Origin: Gracilaria domingensis
Lineage: Eukaryota; Rhodophyta; Florideophyceae; Gracilariales; Gracilariaceae
Reading direction: 5' to 3'
NCBI GenBank assembly: GCA_022539475.1
Contig: VCMS01000049.1
Coordinates: forward strand, 275,997-339,996
Length of the DNA: 64,000 nt
Part shown: positions 54,850 to 64,000 of the stretch, in pieces
Layout: every line of letters begins with the position of its first letter
Numbering within the stretch: position 1 is the first letter of the stretch
Program-made: the position numbers and the translations under genes
The notes under the pieces: generated by a model
What the model was told of the DNA's origin: nothing
Seen by the model: the letters and a program-made list of their open reading frames with translations, nothing else
The model's database searches: none

Positions 54850-55534
54850 CAAAGCCTTTTTCCTGCCGTTTACATGTCGCAGAGCGCGAAGAGACGTGGT
54901 GAGGATTGGTTAGTTTAGAACAAAGATACGTAGAAGGAAATGGAAGCACGTACGAAAAGACTGCACGGAAAGACTGCACGGAATACATCCGTGAGATACG
55001 GATGCTGTCCGCTTTATGGAGGCGTCCGACGAGGGCGGAGAAAGAGAATAAGGTACGCTTCATGTCCGCTTAATGGAATCCATTCTCAGCACGCTACTTC
55101 GTAATCCGTCGTACTTTTTTCCGCCCTCGCACTTCGTAGCGAGTGCGAGGGCGGAAAAACGTACGACGGAGCGGAGTAGAACGCGAGGATGGCACGGATC
55201 ACGACGGTGACAAAAGATCGGACGTCGGACGGGCGGGGGCGGCGGCGGAGGGAAGAGATTTATTTTTCTGTGCGAGATTGGACAAGTGTACAGCGTACAA
55301 CGTTGGGAAACCAGAGGTTTATAACCAGTGGTAGATAGTACGAGAAGTACACCCTTGTGTTGAGGTCGACGTGTACCTACGTTCCTTTTTGAACGAAAGC
55401 ACGTGATTTAAACTCAAAATATATTCTCCGTTCTGAGCAACACGTCGATATTGACTGTCACTCGACCTCCTTCTCCCTTCGGACGCCCTTCCCTTGCAGT
55501 CTTTGTCGTCGTTTCTCGTTCATTTCTTCTTCCC
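54850..55534. other. Upstream region of the transposase cassette, with a long hairpin
   Basis: The only strong feature is a hairpin at 55105-55170. Its left arm begins TCCGTCGTAC and its right arm ends GTACGACGGA. The 29-bp stem has a single mismatch and an 8-base loop. A TTTATAAC box at about 55317 could be a TATA element for the gene starting at 55535. Confidence 0.6.
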
Positions 55535-58500
55535 ATGGTCTACTACTGTACACATAAGAAGCGTGGGTGCCCCTTCGTTACTCGCCGAGGAGTCTTATCT
55601 CTTCAACAGCATGTCAACCATTGCCCGTTTCGTCTGAAAGCAGCGCTGGAAGACGACAATAGCCGGGCCATTCGGAGAAGCAAGCGTCTCAAGCTTTCCG
55701 CGCCCGCGCCCGCATCTTTTGAAACGGTCACTGCCCCTTGTCGCCTTCCCGAGCCTCCAGTGTCCGAGGACATCGTCGACCCCACTCCGTGAGCCCCTCC
55801 CATTCCGGACACTTCGCATTGTGTTTCTCCTTCCCCGGGTCCCGCGTCATTAGAGCGAGAACACGGAAGCAGTTCCCGCCCAGTGCCTTCTGAGGAGGCC
55901 CTTGGTGATTTGCATATGGATTATCTCACGGTTTGTCTGGCTTCAGTAGCTTCCAACCTTGGTCATCGTGAGGCGGACGAGCTAATTGGGCTACTTCGGG
56001 ACCCGCGATTCTCGCAAAAGCGATTCAACGAGACCATAACAAGTTCCAAGCGCTGTACAGAACTGAAGAACGCCATTTTCGAACGATACGCCTCAAAGGA
56101 CGGTTTCAATCGCAGAACTGTCTCGCCAGAAAGATGTAAGTTCAGCGCCACCCTCTACACGAGAGACCCCGTTCAGACACTTGTGAAACAGCTCCAGTTG
56201 GCTAACAACGAAAACACATTCTTCCACCCTATACCTCAGACCCACTCCACCAAAATATCTCACCCCATGTCCGGCTCTCTCGCAAGAGACGCCACCTCAA
56301 AACTTAAGGAAATGGTCATGGGCTCTTTGGATAGTAGAATAGTGTGGTACTCCCAAGAAATAAGTTACAGTGAATCTTTCGTAGGTCTTCTGCAGGTATA
56401 CACCGATAAGTCTTCAACAACTCTAAAGCAAACATCGGTTACCGCCTATCCTCTTCACCTCATATTTCTCAACTTCTCCGACGAGCTTCGCCGTAAGTGT
56501 ATCCATGATGACCTCACAGTAGTGGCATACTTCCCTACCACACTGATCGAGGTTTCCGCAGCTGAAGCAGACGCAATGCCATTTGTTTCTAGCAAGTCTC
56601 TACGCGAGTCCAGGATGCAAATCCTTCAAGAATCTCTTCGTCAAGTCCTGGAGCCCATTCTAAATCTCACGCAGAAAGGTTTTCAGTTCATCGGGGAAGA
56701 CAAACTAAGTCGAGTGTGCCATCCTCTGCTTGCAAGTTATTGTGCGGATATTCCTGAGGCTAAGGACATTCTGTCCATTCTTCATGGGACCAAAACGGAA
56801 AGCCCGTGTCATAGATGCAAAGCCCCTCGCTCATCTTTATGCAGTCCTATTCCCACCTCATTCAACGGACGTTCTCAAAAGCACACGAAAAGCATCCGAA
56901 AGACATACACAGCTATCTTGCAACATGCACAAAAAGACGAGGCGGAAAGACGTCCACGTCGTGCGAGGGAGAGGAGATCTCAAGCGGATACTCTGATGCG
57001 TTCAAATTCCATATCTCTCATTCCTTCGTTCCTCGAAACTTCCGTAAGCCTTGGAATGATCCCGGGATTGTCTCCATACAGTCTGTTCTCATTCGAACCA
57101 TTACACAACTTGCATCTCGGCATCTCAAAGTTGATAAAAACGGCCACAATCGAGAGACTGCAGTCAGACACCCTGTGCATCACAATAGGAACATCTGCAT
57201 CGCGTTCATTTCGAACGATACGCACCCAACTCCTCAACCATGCAAACGCAATTCTAGCTGCCATAGAACGCGATTCTCCTGCCAAAGGTTTACATATCGA
57301 TTTCTCCACGCAGGAGAAAGGCAAATCTTTGAATGGTATCTTCACGAAAGACGGTCTCCGTGGAATGCTGGAGGCCAAAAACTACAAAGCACTTGACATG
57401 GTCTTTCCCTTCATAGAAGCATTCTTTGACATATGCTATGGAGAACAGGACGTTGCCCCAATCACAACCGTTTTCTCTCAGTACTCGGACTTGCTCTCGA
57501 CCTTATTCAGATACAATCGTGACCCGTATTGGACTGAAAGCTCTCTCCTGTGTCTTAGTTCGGAGATTGAAACCTTCAAGCGTTCCGCAACAAAGACTCT
57601 GGCGGATTTTCATCCCTCCAGACTGGGAACTCTGAAGTTTCATCTTCTCGATCATCTCGTGGACGATATTCGCCGTCTGGGAAGTATCAAGTACTACGAC
57701 GCAGGCATATACGAACATGCACACCTGCTATTTAAGAGACACTACAAAAAGACGTCCAGAAGAACAGCAACGGCTGTGGAGGAGACTATTCGCTCCATTG
57801 AGCACGGACATGTTAGAAAGCAATGGAATGGCAATACTCCTTACCAGCGTAATGCAGGTTTACCAGGAACTTCCACACAGCTTCCTCGGTTTGCAATGAG
57901 AGGGCGTTCTTTCACTTTACGAGCTCTTCAACATTGTGTTTCAAGTATGTCCAGTTCAAAAACATGGACTGCTGTTAGAGAAATGTTCTCAAGTACGGAC
58001 ACAAGGTCGATTCTTGATCAAATTGGTGAACAGGCCCTTCCTCCTTTCCTCAGTCTCGTGAAAAAAACACTGGATGAGCACTCTATTACATACTTCCCAG
58101 AAAAGACAAGGATAACTCTGGTGAATTCGGCCCTCGTGAAAGGCGATTTCGTTCCGACTCTTGAACACTTCGATTCGTCTTCTAAGGCACTTAAGCTGGG
58201 ACGACCCAAATACCCCATCATCCAACGTGTCTTCGCTTCTCCAGCATTTGCTCCCAGTAGAAAGCCAAAGTTTTCCACTGTATTGGTAAGCGGAGAAGAT
58301 TCAGAGACTTGGGTTGCCCAGGCAGTCGCTCTGATTCGAATATCTCTCCTTGATTCTGCACTTACCGCACCAGAGGTGGCATTCGTCCGGTATTTCGAGG
58401 TTTTACCCCCCGCAACAAACATCGACCACATATTGAAATGCATATCTTTACGGTGGGCTACAAACGATGAAAAGAACCACACTCTTCCGTTCCCTCGTCA

Positions 58501-58714
58501 TTCCAAAGCGGAGACTATCGTAGAGTTAACTCCTTGGTACGGGATGGTTCCGGCTTCTGCACTACAGGGAACTTTCCATGTTGTTCGATCAAACTACCCT
58601 GCTCCACCTTTTTGTCTTCCACTTCAATGGTTTCAACACCGATTCTACATCAATCGATTCTATCATGATTCAGATGAAGGACCAACTGAGCACGTTGATC
58701 TTGTACAGCCTTAA
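55535..58714 (+). pseudogene. Plavaka/CACTA-like transposase, one in-frame TGA
   Basis: A 1060-codon frame starts at ATG 55535 with a Cys/His finger (YYCTHKKRGC ... HVNHC), as in Plavaka transposases. TGA 55790-55792 interrupts it; the frame continues without shift to TAA 58714. Plavaka-like landmarks follow: VTAYPLHLIFLNFSDELRRK, a CHRCKAPR zinc motif, and SLFSFEPLHNLHLGISK. Near residue 690 is a GTLKFHLLDHLVDDIRRLG block with YYDAGIYEHAHLLFKRHY. The enzyme would cut and paste an element with CACTA-type ends. Its 3' end is only 50 bp from the convergent gene at 58765. I cannot see the terminal repeats. Confidence 0.72.
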
Positions 58715-58764
58715 ACATTAAGGGCTCCATCCTCTACATGTTCACCTTGTGGTGCCTTTTCTTG

Positions 58765-61105
58765 TCATCCTGTGTTACTTCCGAAATCGTTCATGTCCAT
58801 TTCCTTGAACTCCATATCCCCTTCCTCGCATTCACCAACGAAGCAATCGCTAATAGACCCCAATCTTCGGCTCACACTGTCAATAAAAAATTGTTCTTTC
58901 ACAGTGAGGTAAAGTCTTCCGTTCGACGGCATTCGATATCCAAATGTAGCCTCTCTCATATCATTACCAAGAACCTTAGTCCAATCTTCCGTTGTCGTTC
59001 CAAAATTATGAAACTCGCTGGAATTGGTCCTCAAGACACGTTGCCTAACATCCCCCAGAACATTCTTTAAACACAGAGGTAGCAGTTCGGCAAACTTCTT
59101 TGTAAACAGTTTCTGTCTCTGGCCACCCCTTGACACATCCGTACTTAGAAGGCTCACAACCGTCAACACCCAAGCGTCCAAACGTGCGAGCAACAGTATT
59201 GTGCCATCTAAGAAGGTGCCTGTATCCTTGTCTTCCACATCATACCCAATAAACTCCTTCAGCACTTGTACCCCGACACGGTTTCGGAAGAACAAGTCTT
59301 GATCTTCCGTCGGCATATCCTCGACATTGTCCGCATTGGAGTACTTTAGACGAACAAGTGGGGCTTTTCTCCACCATGAAGTGTTCGGTACACCATTTTC
59401 GTCAAGACGCAGTATGTTCTCCTGCGCTTCCTTCAACTGCATTGTGAGTTCGTCAGCATTCTCTTCTACCAGCTTTGTTCTTCTCCAAATCAGATCGTAC
59501 CCCAGGAGCAGAAATAGTTTATCCCTCGTATTTTTCTTACGAACGCCCACGACGTCACTCATGGTCTGCCGCATTCTCTGCCTAAGGCACATATCTGCAC
59601 AAAGTTCCAGTATACACCTGTCGGTAAGAGATGCTTTTCTAATACCTTCCCAGCTCAACTCCTTCAACTCGATTTCAACCATTTTCTTCAGCAAAGCATC
59701 TGGCCCCCCCTCTACCGAGTGTGAACATGCCAAAACTGCCCAAGAGCTCCACGGGGTTTTTAGAAACCATGTATGAACCACCTTCCTCCGGCTCAACAAG
59801 CCCTTCACCACTCTCAGTTGCGTCTTCCACCTTCTCGGCACGGTTACCCCAATTTCGGGTGAGCGACTCACCTTCGAGCCATAGCTCACTTGTTTCTCTC
59901 CTTGCCCACGTCAGCATGTTGTGATACACTGCTCGAGCAACCCCTCGAAACTCGTCGCACACCTCAATTTTATGCTTCTTTCGACCTGTCTGCCCAGGTT
60001 CACCAGCACGTGTACTCCTATCTCCCTCCTGTTTCAGTGCCCCTCTTAGCCCTTCAATGACTAGATCCTTCTCTTCAAGCCTCTTTTTCAAAGCCGTACT
60101 CTGCTCTTGGGCGACCTTCACTAGAATTCCCCGAACCATCAAGTCCTCTTGTAGCGTCTTAACCTTTTCTTTCAAGCAATTCATTTCATTTAAAAGATCA
60201 TGTCTGTTCATAGAGGTTGATTTCACACCAGTGTGGATATCTTCCGGTATTTCCCTAGCCTGTTCGGCGACAGGCTCCGGTAATGCCGCAGGATTCGGTG
60301 TTATTTCGTTATCGGAACTATCCTCATGTGCCATAGCCTTAGACACGAGAGGCTGCAGGCGTTCTGTGTCCACCCTTGGCACGGCTTCGAGCTCCAACTC
60401 CCGTGTCTGTCCTCCTCCATGGCATGGTATATCAGATGAGTTGGGCCTCGTACGAGCTGCAACGGCCCCCGTTCTGGAAAGAGGGGAAGGTCGAGGACTA
60501 ACTCGTCTATCAGTTGTCTCTCGATTTCTTATTGTCTTTCTCCCTTGTCCGGACCCATTGCGAGGCATGATACGATTCATAGCGGACCCAGTTCTAGAAG
60601 ACAGGGATGGACGTGACGATCGTAATATACTAGGGCTCTCACGACTTCTCGTCATTGTCCCTTGTTGTCCTGATCCACTGGGCGGCGTAACCCGCGCCCC
60701 AGTAGCTCCGGTCTTCGATGTCGGCCGGGGACATGAAGGTTTTGGTGTCATACGAACCTCTTCGGTTCCAGTTGTCATGCCCTCCTGTCCTGACCCGCTG
60801 GGCCGAGTTACCTCATCTTCTTGAGGAGCAGAGACAGATTCACGATTTGCATTATCGGCAGTTGACGGCACGACATCGTTCGCTGATCCACGAATTCTTG
60901 ACGCCATCCCGGAAGACGCTCCGCTGCGAGATGGGCGAGAGAGTCCTGTAGAAGGACGCCCACTGACTCTCTCCTTCGTCGAGGACGACTTCCGTTTAGG
61001 AAGTGCGGTGCTTGTAGCCTGATTCGTATCATCCGATGCTCTTCTCTTCTTCTGTCCACTCTTGTTCCGCTGCGTACTATTTCGCTTTCTCGGCGTTATA
61101 CCCAT
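58765..61105 (-). pseudogene. Basic, repeat-containing coiled-coil protein in the cassette (frameshifted)
   Basis: Two overlapping ORFs (61105-59675 and 59889-58765) make one protein of about 775 residues if one base in the C7/G7 run at 59704-59710 is discounted. The N-terminus is rich in basic clusters (MGITPRKRN and KKRRASDD) that look like nuclear signals. Three imperfect repeats of about 40 residues with SGSGQ and RPSLSSRTGA motifs follow (about 60440-60830). A coiled coil comes next (NEMNCLKEKVKTLQEDL ... LKKRLEEKDLVIEGL). The C-terminal 370 residues are helical with no motif I know. It may be an accessory protein of the transposon. Confidence 0.6.
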
Positions 61106-61138
61106 GCTGTGGAGATAAACAGGGTAACGAAACGAAAT

Positions 61139-61173
61139 TGTTGGGGAGGGGGGGAGGGGGTGGGGGGGGGGGG
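61139..61173 (+). promoter_or_regulatory. G-rich tract upstream of the coiled-coil gene
   Basis: Four or more G runs (GGGG, GGGGGGG, GGGGG and G12, separated by A or T) on the plus strand could form a G-quadruplex. The tract lies 35-70 bp upstream of ATG 61105, in the likely promoter region. A sequencing or assembly slip in so long a run is also possible. Confidence 0.5.
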
Positions 61174-61356
61174 TGCATGGTTCAGATATTCCGGGAGACT
61201 CCGCAGTTCCTGCTTTTTAGGAATTTGAGGTGCCCAATGGGTCGCAAATATCGCCGTTACAGATGAAGAGCTCCAGTGTACATGTACAACAACGCGTATT
61301 GCAGGCAGCTGCAACACTCACAAGCATATTTACTTTCTATTCGGTACTGAACTCAT

Positions 61357-62118
61357 CTATTGCTCCAATGTCAGAGCCCAGTCCCAGGCGTACTGCTCTC
61401 CGTAGTTGAAATACAACTCTTCGCCCCTCTCAATATCTCTTACTGCTCTACAACGAAGTAGAGCATAGTTAGAAAGGTCTGACTTGAACTGTATCACGGA
61501 CTTCGCTTCCACCACCTGCACATTGGCACTTCGAGTCCTGTTTGACCGGGGCTCCGATAAATCGGGATCCCCGGCATGATATCCGGCGTCGCTAATGTAG
61601 CCCCCGATACAAAAAGGCGCCGGGACAATGTAGACTTCGCTCTCCTTTCTATCCTGAGCCTGTCCTGGTCTGTTCCTCAGGTGCAGAAACTCCGTACCAG
61701 TCACAGTGATCATCATAGAAAACAACTTGTACCGCACTGGAGTTGCTCCGAGACAGCCACTTCCATACGTTAAGTGTCTTTCCTTCCGGTTCGTCAGATC
61801 CGTGTATACCAAAGTTCCATAGAAATGACAGATAGTTTCCCCAGCCAATATCTTATGTTCCGTGAACACCCCCATACCAGCACGGGGATGTCGAATCTTA
61901 GAAGATGCTATATATAAGCGATAGCGATTGGCTTCAACAGTCAACAGCATATGCATATCCATAAGATTCAGAGCTCCTCGGTACTTCCCCTCCCAAAGAT
62001 CTACAGTACGCTGTCCACACTTCTCGACAAAGTCCCAGTCCTTCCAGTATCTTCCTAGGAACTGAGTAAATGTCCAGGCATCACTTGGTACTGGGGGTAA
62101 CCAAATGGAGCCTCCCAT
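61357..62118 (-). CDS. SET-domain (protein lysine methyltransferase) part of the methyltransferase gene
   Basis: The ORF contains a SET core. YIASSKIRHPRAGMGVFTE and ETICHFYGTLVY form the N-terminal SET motif, and YALLRCRAVRDIERGEELYF with FNYGEQY forms the C-terminal motif. The NHS/pseudoknot region is divergent (RSANVQVVEA where NHxxxPN is usual), so catalytic strength is uncertain. SET enzymes transfer methyl groups from S-adenosylmethionine to lysines, often on histones. The frame overlaps the end of the DNA methyltransferase ORF by 64 bp at a G5 run (62093-62097). A one-base indel there would fuse both domains, and the sequence before the overlap reads naturally into this one. Confidence 0.75.
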   Translation of the reverse strand: MGGSIWLPPVPSDAWTFTQFLGRYWKDWDFVEKCGQRTVDLWEGKYRGALNLMDMHMLLTVEANRYRLYIASSKIRHPRAGMGVFTEHKILAGETICHFYGTLVYTDLTNRKERHLTYGSGCLGATPVRYKLFSMMITVTGTEFLHLRNRPGQAQDRKESEVYIVPAPFCIGGYISDAGYHAGDPDLSEPRSNRTRSANVQVVEAKSVIQFKSDLSNYALLRCRAVRDIERGEELYFNYGEQYAWDWALTLEQ

Positions 62119-63962
62119 TCAAGCCGACCTCGATCCCGATGTGGAACCCGTTCATAGGTCGTTGAAGCCGCATCCACCACCTCCTGTTCAACCAGGATGT
62201 CATTCTTCCCCACGCGAATAGCTTCGGCCATAAGAGTCGTTAGATGGTGCTTCGCATGGCTGAAACATGGCCTATTCTTCTCGCACCCCAAGAACTTCCT
62301 ATGATTTGTCAGCGATAGGCACGCCATACCCGTAGAAAAAGTTCCCGCGAACATTTCCATGACAAGATCACCCGGTCTTGTGAAGCGACATATCAACTCC
62401 TTCATCAACTCCTTCGACTTCTGCTCCGGTCTTATATACTGCCCACCTGGTATTGAACTACCTGGCTCATGTACCTTCCATGTCAACCACTCCCCCGCTC
62501 TCGGTTTGGGCACCCGGTCAATTACATTCCTGTTAGCCGGGAAAGTGGAAGGAATGAAATTGTTCTCCTCAAATGGAGTAAGACTGGCTTCCTCCGATGG
62601 TCGCAATCCACGCTTCACCCCATGAACGGCGTACTCCGTTACGGGCTGTATCCCAAACTTCCGTGGATTCCCTCCAACATTACTGCGATCCCGGATGAAC
62701 ACCAGTGGATTTGCATCCACTTTAAACGAAGGCATGAGTTCTGGTTTACCTTCGCTTCCAGCTTCATCTTTCGTACTCGCCGTTTCCGAAAGTATCCTGT
62801 GCCACACATGAAACTGTGCCAGGGCACAGAATATAATGAAGTGCCCACCTGACCGAAGCGCGGAACTTATTAAGTCAGCCGTACGGATCATGTCTTCCTC
62901 ACTGAAGACATCGTGACCACTATTCCGTTTGTTTCTCTTCCTTCGAGTGTTAAAGGGAGGGTCTGTTAGGACAAGCTGTGCCTCACCCCATAAAATCTCA
63001 CTCTGATTCACAAACGTTTCGTGTGTGTGCCTCAGGTCCTTCATGTCACAGTTGTACGCTACAAAGTGTGACTTTCTCATCCCCTTCCACACCTTGTCCA
63101 TATTCATTCGAAGGAGACTGGATATCCCCTTCATGGGCGGCTCAATACCAGTCTTTTGGATGTTGTAACCGGCAACCCGAGATTCATGCTCCGCAAGATT
63201 CACCGGCTTCTCGAACTCGTCGCTATCGGAGCTCACGAGGTTCATATACTCTCGACGAGGTGGGGGTGGGGCAGACTTGGTCGAAGAAGGTTCGGCATTA
63301 CCGGAAGTTTAGGGGTTTTCGTCAGTTCAATATCAGGTTTCGCGTGAATGCCGACATGGAACCCTGCCGCATGACGCATATCCTGTATCGGTTTCCATAG
63401 CAACTCCGAAAACTTCTGAAATCGAGCAGGCAACTCACCGGAGTCAGAGCTAGATACGGTATCCATCCGTATCTCCGAAAACTCTATCCAGTTCCTCATC
63501 TGATCAACCCGTAAGCTATAGAGGCTATCGTGGGTGCATATGGTTTCGAGGTCTGTCAAAAAATCCTTAGCCAGTATTCGCAGGTTTGTATCGCATTCAT
63601 CACTCCAGGTCTCCACCGATCCACTAGTACTGCTCTGTGGCACATCCTTTGTGTTGAATCGAGTACTCTGGCTCGGCGGGGCATAACCAGACTCCCGTGT
63701 CTCTAGCGCTGTATACTTCAACGTCTGCATATTCATGTAAAATGTATGGTTTCACCATGTGCTGAACGTTCGTGTATCCAAGATGAGCCGCAAAACAACT
63801 CCATGCCCATACGACCTCACTGATAGCGAATCCCAGTCGATCACAGTTGTCTTTGGAGAACGACGTAAAAGTGGGTATGTACACAGATGGTGCATGGTTC
63901 ACTTTTCGTTTCTTTTTCGGTTGTTTCTTCTTCATCATTCGGATGTTGTCGTTCTCTCCCAT
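62055..63962 (-). pseudogene. Beta-class DNA N6-adenine methyltransferase with NLS (frameshifted)
   Basis: The clearest part, ORF 63245-62055, has catalytic motif IV as LVLTDPPFNTRRKRN, a target-recognition-like middle, and then the SAM-binding motif PGDLVMEMFAGTFSTGMAC. The order IV, recognition, I is that of beta-class amino-methyltransferases, and DPPF favours N6-adenine. Upstream, ORFs 63962-63624 and 63736-63242 continue the N-terminus in changing frames. The first begins MGENDNIRMMKKKQPKKKRK, whose PKKKRKV is a classical nuclear signal. One-base shifts lie near 63710-63745 and in AAAACCCCTAAAC near 63305. Together with the SET part it would be a nuclear enzyme of about 850 residues. Confidence 0.75.
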
Positions 63963-63981
63963 TATGTGGCCGAGGTATGAT

Positions 63982-63992
63982 AAGTATATAAC
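63982..63992 (-). promoter_or_regulatory. TATA-like box for the methyltransferase gene
   Basis: GTTATATACTT on the minus strand lies 20-30 bp before ATG 63962. This is close, so translation may start very near the transcript end or at a later ATG. Confidence 0.45.
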
Positions 63993-64000
63993 GACCTCAA

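Noticed and set aside
55883-58714. Giant-virus or host structural gene
   Set aside because: The N-terminal finger, the CHRCK motif and the LHNLHLG and FHLLDHLVDDIR blocks fit Plavaka/CACTA transposases better.

Overview
The window looks like accessory DNA from a eukaryotic nuclear genome with intron-poor genes. A red seaweed of the Chondrus/Gracilaria kind would fit: intronless genes, a secreted alpha-carbonic anhydrase, and mobile elements of almost every superfamily. This is an inference; nothing here proves the lineage. I see no operons, Shine-Dalgarno sites, CRISPR, rRNA or recognisable tRNA.

Layout. (1) 1-9966: a Ty3/gypsy chromovirus with gag, protease-RT-RNase H, integrase and a distant chromodomain; only the 3' LTR is in view. 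(2) 10056-11067: a pogo-like transposase remnant. (3) 12300-18991: a 6.7-kb DNA transposon with 146-bp inverted repeats and an ATAA target duplication. It carries one 1370-codon piggyBac-like transposase frame with a built-in PD-(D/E)XK-like domain, and two smaller elements are nested in its right end. (4) 19962-26058: the most host-like stretch, with a small acidic protein, a GC-rich hairpin array, an unknown 663-residue protein, a truncated MFS transporter and an alpha-carbonic anhydrase with a TATA box. (5) 28789-30805: a non-autonomous LTR element. (6) 32436-35674: a minisatellite, then a hAT transposase cut by a solo LTR. (7) 35918-37008 and about 46730-49680: two PIF/Harbinger transposase remnants of one family, the second riddled with MITEs. 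(8) 39455-45146: a decayed Ty1/copia element whose Pol carries a Tudor-like domain. (9) 50850-52660: hairpin-forming satellites. (10) 52985-53720: a gag remnant. (11) 55535-63962: a cassette of a Plavaka/CACTA-like transposase, a coiled-coil protein, and a nuclear-targeted DNA amino-methyltransferase followed by a SET domain.

The best candidate for an undescribed system is the cassette at 55535-63962. A DNA transposase sits beside a gene that appears to join a beta-class DNA N6-adenine methyltransferase to a SET (histone lysine methyltransferase) domain, so a transposon may carry its own chromatin-writing tool. Elsewhere the copia element has a possible chromatin reader (Tudor-like) and the gypsy element another (chromodomain).

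Two features cross region borders. Long reading frames are interrupted mostly by single TGA or TAG codons, as expected from C-to-T decay of CGA and CAG; a second gag copy keeps arginine at one such TGA. Several unrelated tandem repeats here have hairpin-forming units (35, 46 and 27 bp).
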